In this document: piece after piece, positions 33,739 through 41,192 of the stretch | Position numbering within the stretch: the stretch's first letter is position 1 | Layout: each line of letters begins with the position of its first letter | Source of the DNA: AC-32 sp963754265 | GTDB lineage: Bacteria > Actinomycetota > Thermoleophilia > Gaiellales > Gaiellaceae | Length of the DNA: 64,000 nucleotides | Assembly: GCA_963754265.1 (NCBI GenBank) | Contig: CAVWFB010000007.1 | Coordinates: forward strand, 1 to 64,000 | Direction of reading: 5' to 3' | Translations under genes and position numbers: made by a program | The notes under the pieces: model-generated | What the model was told of the DNA's origin: nothing | Seen by the model: the letters and a program-made list of their open reading frames with translations, nothing else | Database searches by the model: none

Positions 33739-34500
33739 ATGGAACGAATTGCAATCACGGCGCGACTGAAAGAACGCTCCGAAGCACGTGCAAGAAAGCT
33801 GGTCGAGGCGGGGCCGCCATTCGACCCGGGCCGAGCCGGCCTGGCTCAGCACGGCGTGTTCGTCGGGCCCGGGCTGGTCGTCTTCGTCTTCGAGGGAGAC
33901 GACGTCGAGGAGAAGGTGTCCCGACTCTTGAACGACCGCCTCGGCTCGGCAGCGTTCAGCGCTTGGGGGCCACTCCTTGCCGAGCAGCCCCGTCTCGCCC
34001 ACGAGGCCTATCACTGGGATGAAAAGGAGGACACCATGGAGAAGATCCTGATCGCAACCGATGGTTCGGAATCGGCGCACGAGGCGATCGAGTTCGGACT
34101 CGAGCTCGCCTCGGAGCAAGATGCCAAGCCGATCTTCGTCCACGTGGTACCGGCGGTCGACGTGATGCCTTCCTACGGCTTCAGCGTGGCGATCCCGCCC
34201 GCAGTTCCCCACGTCGCGACGGAGGACGACCGGGCGCCGCTGACGGCCGCTCTGGAAGTGGCCGCCGAGCGTGGGATCGACGCACGGAGCGAGCTCCTGG
34301 CCGGCAGCCCAGCCGAAGAGATCGTCGCCTACGCCGACTCGATCGACGCCGATCTGATCGTGGTCGGCTCGCGCGGCCACGGCCGACTCGCGAGCGCGCT
34401 CCTCGGCAGCGTGTCCCGCGGAGTGCTGTCCGAGAGCAAGCGCCCGGTCCTCGTCGTCCGCGGCGTCCGCTCCCCGGCGGAGATGGCGGTCGCACGATGA
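33739..34500 (+). CDS. EthD/ABM-like small domain joined to universal stress protein domain
   Basis: Residues 1-99 (GPPFDPGRAGLAQHGVFVGP, LVVFVFEGDD) resemble the C-terminal part of the protein at 48609 (GPPFDPAEIPGLERHQVFLT). From residue 100 a UspA domain begins (MEKILIATDGSESAHEAIEF) and ends with the nucleotide-binding motif GSRGHGRLASALLGSVSRGV. The internal ATG at 34036 has a perfect AAAAGGAGGACACC site, so the stress protein may be made separately; an upstream indel could have erased a stop (TGA in TGGGATGAAAAGG). The CBS gene overlaps its stop (ATGA). Confidence 0.82.
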   Translation: MERIAITARLKERSEARARKLVEAGPPFDPGRAGLAQHGVFVGPGLVVFVFEGDDVEEKVSRLLNDRLGSAAFSAWGPLLAEQPRLAHEAYHWDEKEDTMEKILIATDGSESAHEAIEFGLELASEQDAKPIFVHVVPAVDVMPSYGFSVAIPPAVPHVATEDDRAPLTAALEVAAERGIDARSELLAGSPAEEIVAYADSIDADLIVVGSRGHGRLASALLGSVSRGVLSESKRPVLVVRGVRSPAEMAVAR

Positions 34501-34907
34501 GCGAACCGGTCACAGCCGGCGAGCTGCTGGCCAGCGACGTGATGTCCCGCCACTTCGTCTCCGCCGCACCGGAGGACACGCTCGGCGAGCTGGCAGAGCG
34601 GTTGGCGGAGGCCGACGCCGGCTCGGCGCTGGTGGTCGAGTTCGGCCGCTTGATCGGAATCCTGACCTCACGCGACATCGTGCGCGCCGTCGGCGAACGA
34701 GCTCACCCCAGCGAGGCGCGAGTGCGCCACTGGATGAGCGCCGAACCGGTCGCGGCCTCTCCCGAGCTCGCTGCGGAAGAGGCGGCCCGATTAATGGTGA
34801 CCGGCGGGTTTCACCACCTGCCGGTCACCGAGGAGGGGCGTCCGGTCGGCGTCGTCGGGTTACGGACGGTGGTCGGCTCGCTCCAACACGCGGCTCCCGG
34901 GTGGTGA
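34497..34907 (+). CDS. CBS-domain pair protein
   Basis: 136 aa with two CBS motifs: VMSRHFVSAAPEDTLGELAE followed by IGILTSRDIVRAVGERA, and HWMSAEPVAASPELAAEEAA followed by HHLPVTEEGRPVGVVGLRTV. CBS pairs bind adenylate ligands and report energy state. It overlaps the stress-protein stop and the flavodoxin start, so it is the second gene of a tightly coupled operon. Similar proteins belong to the mycobacterial DosR regulon. Confidence 0.88.
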   Translation: MSEPVTAGELLASDVMSRHFVSAAPEDTLGELAERLAEADAGSALVVEFGRLIGILTSRDIVRAVGERAHPSEARVRHWMSAEPVAASPELAAEEAARLMVTGGFHHLPVTEEGRPVGVVGLRTVVGSLQHAAPGW

Positions 34908-35386
34908 CGACGATGACGCTGCTCGTCGCCTACGCAAGCAAGCACGGGTCGACGCAAGAAGTCGCCGAAGCCGTCGCCGAGCAGCTGCGCGCCGGTGGAC
35001 GAGAGGTCGATCTCCGCCGCGCGGCAGACGTCGACGACCTGACGCCCTACGACGGCGTCGTCCTCGGGGGCTCGCTGTACGTCGGGCGCTGGCACGAGGA
35101 CGCGAGGCGGTTTCTTTCGACGTACCGCGAGGAGCTGTCGGCGCTCCCGCTTGCTGTCTTCGCGCTCGGGCCGAAGACCGCGGAGCAGAAGGACCTCGCC
35201 GACGCCCGCACCCAGCTCGACAAGGCCCTGAGCAAGACCCCGGAGCTCGAGCCACGCCCGGTCGCGGTCTTCGGCGGCGTGATCGATCCGTCGAAGCTCC
35301 GCTTTCCTCTGAACAGGCTGCCGGCAAGCGACGCTCGAGACTGGGACGCGATCGACGCCTGGGTAGACGAGCTCCCGGCGACATGA
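34904..35386 (+). CDS. flavodoxin-domain protein
   Basis: About 160 aa. The FMN phosphate loop is TLLVAYASKHGSTQEVAEAV, followed by the YDGVVLGGSLYVGRWHEDAR segment and FALGPKTAEQ, as in menaquinone-linked protoporphyrinogen oxidases (HemG-like) and small flavodoxins. The start is GTG 34904 overlapping the CBS stop; ATG 34913 is the alternative and fits the domain boundary. It probably carries or delivers electrons under low oxygen, which is inferred from context. Confidence 0.83.
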   Translation: MTTMTLLVAYASKHGSTQEVAEAVAEQLRAGGREVDLRRAADVDDLTPYDGVVLGGSLYVGRWHEDARRFLSTYREELSALPLAVFALGPKTAEQKDLADARTQLDKALSKTPELEPRPVAVFGGVIDPSKLRFPLNRLPASDARDWDAIDAWVDELPAT

Positions 35387-36822
35387 CCGTCGAGGAACGC
35401 AGCAGGCTTCAGGAGGTCGACGTTCAGGCGCTCGACGCGGCCAGGCTCGAGCCCCTGATCGGTCCGGACCGCACCGCTCGTTACGAGGCGGTCGCCGAGG
35501 CGACCGAGTCGCTCCTGCGAGGCCGGTCGGTGCTGAACGTCAACTCCACCGCGACCGGCGGCGGCGTTGCCGAGATGCTGCAGACGCTGCTCGCCTACGG
35601 CCGCGGAGCCGGCCTAGACATCCGCTGGCTCGTGATCAGGGGTGATCCCGACTTCTTCGAGATCACCAAGCGAATTCACAACGGTCTCTATGGCTCACCC
35701 GGCGACGGAGGTGACCTCGGTGAAGCCGAGCGGAGGCACTACGAGCGGATTTTGCGAACGAATGCCGACGAGCTGTGCGCGCTCGTTCGGCCGTCCGATG
35801 TCGTCCTGATCCACGATCCCCAGCCCGCGGGTCTCGCCGCAGCGATGGCGACTGCCGGCGCCAAGGTCGTCTGGCGCTGCCACGTCGGCGCCGACGAGCC
35901 AAACGAGTGGACCGAGCGCTCCTGGTCGTTCCTGCGCCCGTACCTCGACGGGGTCGACGCGTTCGTATTTTCAAGACGGGCCTTCGCGCCTTCCTGGGCC
36001 GACGACTCGCGCCTGCACGTGATTCCTCCCTCGATCGACCCCTTCTCGGCCAAGAACGAGCCGATCTCGCAGAGGAACGTCCGCTTGATCCTTGGCTACA
36101 CGGGCCTGATCGGCGGCGACGGCGCGACTCCCTCCGTACCCTTCGCGCGCCGAGACGGCTCACCGGGCAGGATCAACCGGCGCGTCGACATCCTGCAGAC
36201 CGGGCCGCCGCCTCCGGCGGATGCGCCGACTGTCGTACAGGTCTCACGCTGGGACCACCAGAAGGACATGCAGGGCGTGATGGACGGTTTTGCCGAGCAC
36301 GTCGAGCCTTCTCTCGGGGCTCACCTGCTGCTCGCCGGCCCCGCCGTGACCGGGGTCGCTGACGATCCCGAGGCCGCGGAGGTGCTCGAGGAGTGCATGG
36401 AGCGCTGGCACGCTCTCCCCCACGCGGCGCGCAGCCGCATCCACCTCGCCTGCACGCCGATGGCCGACCCGGACGAGGCGGCCGCGATCGTGAACGCGCT
36501 CCAGCGCCACGCGGCGGTGGTCGTTCAGAAGAGCATTGCCGAGGGCTTCGGGCTGACCGTGGCGGAGGCGATGTGGAAGTCGCGACCGATCGTGGCCAGC
36601 GCGGTAGGCGGGATCGTCGACCAGATCGTGAGCGGAGCGCACGGTCTGCTCGTGACCGATCCGCGGGATCTCGCGTCGTTCGGCACCGCAGTGGAGATGC
36701 TTCTCCGCGATCGAACGGAGGCAGCCCGCCTTGGAGCGAACGCCCGGGCCCGCGCAAACGCGGAATTCCTCGGCGACCGTCACCTCGAGCAGTACGGCCG
36801 TCTTCTCGCTCAGCTCGGCTGA
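35383..36822 (+). CDS. treT: TreT-like trehalose synthase, GT4 glycosyltransferase
   Basis: A 479-aa retaining GT4 enzyme. The N-terminal VLNVNSTATGGGVAEMLQTL and WLVIRGDPDFFEITKRIHNG are typical of trehalose synthases that join NDP-glucose to glucose, and the C-terminal EGFGLTVAEAMWKSRPIVAS is the GT4 nucleotide-sugar signature. ATG 35383 overlaps the flavodoxin stop (ATGA). Trehalose would serve as a stress protectant or reserve, consistent with the stress genes upstream. A related glucosyltransferase activity is possible. Confidence 0.85.
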   Translation: MTVEERSRLQEVDVQALDAARLEPLIGPDRTARYEAVAEATESLLRGRSVLNVNSTATGGGVAEMLQTLLAYGRGAGLDIRWLVIRGDPDFFEITKRIHNGLYGSPGDGGDLGEAERRHYERILRTNADELCALVRPSDVVLIHDPQPAGLAAAMATAGAKVVWRCHVGADEPNEWTERSWSFLRPYLDGVDAFVFSRRAFAPSWADDSRLHVIPPSIDPFSAKNEPISQRNVRLILGYTGLIGGDGATPSVPFARRDGSPGRINRRVDILQTGPPPPADAPTVVQVSRWDHQKDMQGVMDGFAEHVEPSLGAHLLLAGPAVTGVADDPEAAEVLEECMERWHALPHAARSRIHLACTPMADPDEAAAIVNALQRHAAVVVQKSIAEGFGLTVAEAMWKSRPIVASAVGGIVDQIVSGAHGLLVTDPRDLASFGTAVEMLLRDRTEAARLGANARARANAEFLGDRHLEQYGRLLAQLG

Positions 36823-36829
36823 CGGCTAC

Positions 36830-36841
36830 GGGAAACCCGCA
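36830..36841. promoter_or_regulatory. shared 12-mer GGGAAACCCGCA, copy A
   Basis: With flanks it reads TACGGGAAACCCGCA, an imperfect dyad around AAA. An identical 12-mer lies at 40009-40020 between the sensor kinase and alcohol dehydrogenase genes. It is 132 bases upstream of the gene at 36973. Confidence 0.45.
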
Positions 36842-36972
36842 GATTGGGCGGGGCGATCCCGAAGCAAGCACGCGGACGTGCGCCCGATGGCACGAAGCGC
36901 CGCTCGACCGAGACTTCGAGAAAAGGTCGAGGCGCAGGCAAGAAAGCCCCGGCGCGACGGAAGGAGACAGTC

Positions 36973-37641
36973 ATGCGGAAGGCATTCGAGATCGGAGGAG
37001 TGGTCGCAGCCGCCGTGCTGATCGCGTTCGGAATCGCCGCGATCTTCATGGGCTTCAACGGCCGCTCGACGGTGACCGACAGCTTGAAGCAGGAGAAGAT
37101 CGTCGGCTCGCCCGACATGACGCCGTCGGCGATCAAGGCCGAGGCGGCGAAGGCGGGCCTGCCGAGCAACCTCAGCTTCCCGACGATGGCAGTCGCCGGG
37201 AAGAAGATCGACACCGGGGCAAAGGCACACGCGTTCGCCGGCTACATGCGCATCCACGCGCTGGAGGCGACCGGTGGCCTGGCCTACGCCGAGATGGGCC
37301 GCTTCATGGCGAAGCCCGGAACGCCGGCGAAGTTCACGGACGGCAACGGGGGAACGAGCGTCGAGCAGTACGCGCTCGTCGACCCAAAGACCAAGCAGCC
37401 CGTCGACAACGGCGCCCGCAACGTCTGGGTGACGGAGACGGCGCTCACGACGGCGCTGAACGCCAGCTACATGGCCGACCGACTCTCGCTCTTCGGAGTG
37501 GTGGTCGGGATCGCACTGCTGCTGAGCGGCATTGGCTTCGGGATCCTCGCCATCGGCGGCGCCCTCCGGAACCCGGAGACGGCGCTGACCTTCCGGCGAA
37601 AGCCGGAACCCGTGACCGGGCGAACCGCCGCACACGCATAG
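36973..37641 (+). CDS. membrane protein with two helices and an extracytoplasmic domain
   Basis: 222 aa: an N-terminal helix (IGGVVAAAVLIAFGIAAIFM), about 130 residues outside (TVTDSLKQEKIVGSPDMTPS, then RIHALEATGGLAYAEMGRFM), and a second helix (LFGVVVGIALLLSGIGFGIL). ATG 36973 follows GGAAGGAGACAGTC. I know similar unnamed actinobacterial proteins but no function. A 12-mer shared with the kinase/dehydrogenase promoter region lies upstream, and a strong terminator hairpin follows. Confidence 0.7.
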   Translation: MRKAFEIGGVVAAAVLIAFGIAAIFMGFNGRSTVTDSLKQEKIVGSPDMTPSAIKAEAAKAGLPSNLSFPTMAVAGKKIDTGAKAHAFAGYMRIHALEATGGLAYAEMGRFMAKPGTPAKFTDGNGGTSVEQYALVDPKTKQPVDNGARNVWVTETALTTALNASYMADRLSLFGVVVGIALLLSGIGFGILAIGGALRNPETALTFRRKPEPVTGRTAAHA

Positions 37642-37662
37642 ACGGACTCCTCCGTCGCAAAC

Positions 37663-37688
37663 GACGGGCCGCCGCAAGGCGGCCCGTC
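37663..37688. terminator. bidirectional terminator hairpin
   Basis: An 11-bp perfect stem (GACGGGCCGCC and its complement) with loop GCAA separates the convergent membrane-protein and response-regulator genes. Confidence 0.75.
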
Positions 37689-37696
37689 GGCCGTTC

Positions 37697-38339
37697 TCAG
37701 GGCGATTCGAGCAGGCCTTCGGAGAGGGCGTAGCGCACCAGCTCGGCGCGGCTGGAGAGCCGCAGCTTCTGCATGATGTGGGCACGGTGCGTCTCGGCGG
37801 TCCGGACCGAGATGTACAGCTCTCTTCGCGATCTCCTGGTTCGTGTGCCCGAGCGCCAGCAGGCGTAGGACCTCGCGCTCGCGGTCCGAGAGCGGGTCCT
37901 CCTCAGCCCGGCGCCGCTCAGCCGTCTCCGCGGCAACCAGCCGCGCTCCGAGCTCCGGATGCACGTATCGCCCGCCGGCCGCGACGTCCCGGATAGCCGC
38001 GACGAGCTCCGTGTCCGCGGCTTCCTTCAACACGTAGCCGCTCGCTCCGGCCTCGAAAGCCTCGCGAACGTAGCGCGGGTCGTCCTGCATCGAGAGCACC
38101 AGCACCGTTGCCTCCGGATGCTCTTTCATGAGCTGCGGAACGACCGTCAGCCCGCTCTGCTCCGGCATCATCACGTCCATCAGGACGACGTCCGGTTTCG
38201 TGGTCCGGGCCTCGAAGACCGCCTCGCGGGCGCTCTCTGCCTCGCCGACCGCTTCCAGGTCGTCCTCCGCGTCCACGAGCAGCTTGAGCCCCGCCCGCAC
38301 GACCGCGTGGTCGTCCACGATCAAGACGCGGATGCTCAC
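37697..38339 (-). CDS. NarL/LuxR-type response regulator, DosR-like (frameshifted)
   Basis: The receiver domain shows IRVLIVDDHAVVRAGLKLLV, phosphoacceptor Asp55 in VVLMDVMMPE and the terminal GASGYVLKE. The HTH begins PLSDREREVLRLLALGHTNQ and, after an indel near 37817, continues ELYISVRTAETHRAHIMQKL to the end LLESP. Length after correction is about 213 aa. GTG 38339 overlaps the kinase stop (GTGA), so kinase and regulator are translated together. By partner and architecture it is the DosR/DevR counterpart, controlling the surrounding genes by inference. Confidence 0.87.
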
Positions 38340-39982
38340 GGGACGGGCACCTCGGCGGCGATCGTCGTGCCCGTGTCGCCGCTCGACTCGACCTCGAGCC
38401 GGCCGCCGAGAAGCGCGAGCCGCTCGCGCATCCCCACGAGACCGAACCCCGCGGAGGGGCTTGCCGCCGGGTCGAATCCCTGGCCGTCATCCTCGATCAC
38501 AGCCTTGATCGCGCCGTTCCTCCGCGCGAGCAGGATGCTGACCCGCCGCGCGCGTGCGTGCTTGACAACGTTGGTCAGCGACTCCTGGACTATCCGGTAG
38601 AGGGCCGTCTCGACCTCCGCCGGGAGGCGCTCGTCGCCGAGCGCCGTCTCGAAGTCGATCTTGATGCCGGTCTGGTCGGAGAAGGAGGCACTCAACCGCT
38701 CGAGCGCCGCGACCAGCCCGAAGTCGTCCAGCGCGCTCGGGCGGAGCTCGACGGCCAGCCGCCGCACGTCTTGGAGCGTCGTGACCACGAGCTCGCGGAG
38801 CTCCGCCGCCGCCGCGCGCGAGCCCGCGTCGTCGAGCTTCTCCTCGAGCGCCTTGAGGCCGAGCAGGATCGAGGTCAGCGCCTGGCCCGTCTCGTCGTGC
38901 AGCTCCCTCGCCAGCCGCCGGCGCTCCAGCTCCTGGGCTTCGACGACTCTGCGCAGCGAGTCGCTCGCGATCCGCTCGGACAGGTCGACCGCCAGCGCTC
39001 CCCTGGTCGCAAAGGTCTCGGCCAGGCGGAGGTCGGTATCGGAGAAGCGCACGTCGGGGCCGAGCTTGTCATGGGCGGCGAGGACGCCGATCGCGCGACC
39101 GCGGACGACCAGTGGAACCCAGAGGCCGCTGCGCGCGCCGATCAAACGCATCGCCTCGTTGTCGACGTCGGGATCGTCCAGCACGGAATCGACCCGCTCG
39201 CTGCGTCCGCGCTCAAGCACGAGACCGCTCTTCGAGCTCGCACGCGTGATCCTCTCGCCGAGGATCTGTCCGTCGCCCTCACCCGCGACCGCGGCAAAGC
39301 GAAGCTCGTCGGCGCCGGCGGGCAGCAGGACGGTCACGAGCCGCGCGTCCAGCAGCTCGCGCAAGCGCTGGGCGATCAGGTCGAGCAGGCGGTCGAGCTC
39401 CGTCTCGGTGGCGAGGGCGTTGCCGACCTCGTTGAGCGACTCGAGCTGCTTCGACCAACCGGTCGCGGCCTCGTAGAGACGGGCGTTCTCGATCGCGACC
39501 GCGGCCTGGCTGGCAAGCAGCGTCACGAGCTCCTCTTCCTCCTCGGTGAAATCCTCCCCGCCCTCCTTCTCGGTGAGGTAGAGGTTCCCGTAGGCGACAC
39601 CCCGCAGATGGATCGGCACGCCTAAAAACGTCCGCATCGGCGGGTGGTTGGGTGGAAATCCAACCGCCCGCGGGTCCTCGCCGAGGTCGTGAAGGCGGAG
39701 TGGCACCGAATCGTGGATCAGCGCCCCGAGGATCCCCCGGCCCCGAGGGAGATCGCCGATGGCTTCCTGTGTCTCCGCCTCCATTCCCGCGGTGAGGAAG
39801 CGCTCGAGCCCGGACCGCTCGCGGTCGATCACACCGAGCGCGGCGTAACGCGCCCCGGTCAGCGCGGCCGCAGCCTCGACGAGCCGCTGCAGGAGCGCAT
39901 CGAGGGACAGTTCGGCCGTGATCGCGACGCCGGCCTCGACCAGTGCCCGCAGGCGATTCTCATCCGACAACGTCGAGCCCAC
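38336..39982 (-). CDS. two-GAF sensor histidine kinase, DosS/DosT-like heme sensor
   Basis: About 548 aa: GAF-A (residues about 25-160), GAF-B (about 175-320), a HisKA_3 helix with the phosphoacceptor in ARELHDETGQALTSILLG and an HATPase domain (VIEDDGQGFD, GLVGMRERLALLGGRLEVES). GAF-A contains VGFPPNHPPMRTFLGVP and YGNLYLTEK, almost as in mycobacterial DosT. His113 aligns with the proximal heme ligand (His147 in DosT) and Tyr135 with the distal Tyr169, with identical spacing of 22 residues. A heme-based O2/NO/CO sensor is strongly suggested. I start at GTG 39982; an upstream extension to 40096 is Arg-rich. Confidence 0.88.
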   Translation of the reverse strand: MGSTLSDENRLRALVEAGVAITAELSLDALLQRLVEAAAALTGARYAALGVIDRERSGLERFLTAGMEAETQEAIGDLPRGRGILGALIHDSVPLRLHDLGEDPRAVGFPPNHPPMRTFLGVPIHLRGVAYGNLYLTEKEGGEDFTEEEEELVTLLASQAAVAIENARLYEAATGWSKQLESLNEVGNALATETELDRLLDLIAQRLRELLDARLVTVLLPAGADELRFAAVAGEGDGQILGERITRASSKSGLVLERGRSERVDSVLDDPDVDNEAMRLIGARSGLWVPLVVRGRAIGVLAAHDKLGPDVRFSDTDLRLAETFATRGALAVDLSERIASDSLRRVVEAQELERRRLARELHDETGQALTSILLGLKALEEKLDDAGSRAAAAELRELVVTTLQDVRRLAVELRPSALDDFGLVAALERLSASFSDQTGIKIDFETALGDERLPAEVETALYRIVQESLTNVVKHARARRVSILLARRNGAIKAVIEDDGQGFDPAASPSAGFGLVGMRERLALLGGRLEVESSGDTGTTIAAEVPVP

Positions 39983-40008
39983 GAGTCCAGCGTATCCCGG
40001 TCGGGTGT

Positions 40009-40020
40009 GGGAAACCCGCA
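40009..40020. promoter_or_regulatory. shared 12-mer GGGAAACCCGCA, copy B
   Basis: It lies between the divergent sensor kinase and alcohol dehydrogenase genes, identical to the copy at 36830. It is a candidate binding site for the cognate response regulator. Confidence 0.45.
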
Positions 40021-40094
40021 CGCCGGCTCCGTGACCCCGCCGATGCCCCGGAGCCGAGCGTCGGCCAAGCTCGAGACGACCGAAAGGAGGAGCC

Positions 40095-41192
40095 ATGAAG
40101 GCACTCGTCTACCACGGGCCGGGGCTTCGCAGCTGGGAAGAGAAGCCCGACCCGACCATCCAGGATCCGACCGACGCAGTCGTCCGCATCGACTCGGCCA
40201 CGATCTGCGGCACCGACCTCCACATCCTCAAGGGCGACGTCCCCGAGGTCGAGCCGGGCACGATCCTCGGTCACGAGGCCGTCGGCACGGTCGTCGAGAT
40301 CGGCGACGCGGTCACGACCCTCGAGCCGGGCGACCGCGTGCTGGTGTCATGCATCACGTCGTGCGGGCGCTGCCCGTTCTGCAAGGAAGGCCGATACGGC
40401 CTCTGCACAGGAGGAGGCGGCTGGATCTTCGGGCACCTGATCGACGGCCTCCAGGCCGAGTACGCACGTGTTCCGTTCGCCGACACCTCCGTCTACAAGG
40501 TGCCGGAGGAGTTGAGCGACGAACAGGTGCTTTTCCTCGCAGACATCCTTCCCACGGCCTACGAGGTCGGTGTGCTCAACGGCGGCCTTGGCCCGGGTGA
40601 CACCATCGCGATCGTCGGCGCCGGCCCGATCGGGCTCGCGACCGTCCTGACCGCGAAGCTCTACACGCCCGGCCGGATCATCGCGATCGACCTCGCCGAC
40701 TCCCGTCTCGCAAAGGCGCGCGAGCTCGGCGCGGACGTGACGATCAACAGCGCCGCGGAGGATGTTCGGGCGCGGGTGTTCGAGCTGACCGGGGGCCTCG
40801 GAGTCGACGTGGCCGTCGAGGCAGTGGGGATTCCGGAGACCTTCGAGCTCTGCGCCGACCTCGTCCGCCCCGGCGGGAGGGTCGCCAACGTCGGAGTTCA
40901 CGGCCATCCCGCGACGCTCCACCTCGAGAAGCTGTGGATCCGGGGCGTGACCATTACGACGGGCCTCGTCGACACGTTCACCACTCCGCGGCTGTTGAAG
41001 CTGATCGCCGAGGGCCGGCTGGACGCGACGCCGTTCGCTACGCACAGGTTCCCGCTCGATGAGACGATGTCGGCGTACGACACGTTCGCCGCGGCCGCCG
41101 AGACTGACGCGTTGAAGGTCGTACTCGAGGCCGCACCCGTCACAGCCGAGCGGACAGAAAGGGACGTTGCGCTTGTCGGTCACGACACCTGA
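40095..41192 (+). CDS. zinc-dependent alcohol dehydrogenase (MDR family)
   Basis: About 365 aa. Catalytic zinc ligands lie in SATICGTDLH (Cys38) and TILGHEAVGTV (His60, Glu61); a four-Cys structural zinc loop is seen in SCGRCPFCKEGRYGLC. The Rossmann motif is IAIVGAGPIGLATVLTA. ATG 40095 follows GAAAGGAGGAGCC. It fits NAD(H)-linked reduction of an aldehyde in fermentation, next to the redox-sensor genes. The exact substrate is not visible. Its end overlaps the start of the acyl-CoA synthetase gene. Confidence 0.88.
   Translation: MKALVYHGPGLRSWEEKPDPTIQDPTDAVVRIDSATICGTDLHILKGDVPEVEPGTILGHEAVGTVVEIGDAVTTLEPGDRVLVSCITSCGRCPFCKEGRYGLCTGGGGWIFGHLIDGLQAEYARVPFADTSVYKVPEELSDEQVLFLADILPTAYEVGVLNGGLGPGDTIAIVGAGPIGLATVLTAKLYTPGRIIAIDLADSRLAKARELGADVTINSAAEDVRARVFELTGGLGVDVAVEAVGIPETFELCADLVRPGGRVANVGVHGHPATLHLEKLWIRGVTITTGLVDTFTTPRLLKLIAEGRLDATPFATHRFPLDETMSAYDTFAAAAETDALKVVLEAAPVTAERTERDVALVGHDT

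Noticed and set aside
34010..34024. An eighth CATC...GGATGA repeat copy (CTATCACTGGGATGA)
   Set aside because: It lies inside a coding frame and lacks the initial CATC, so it was not counted.
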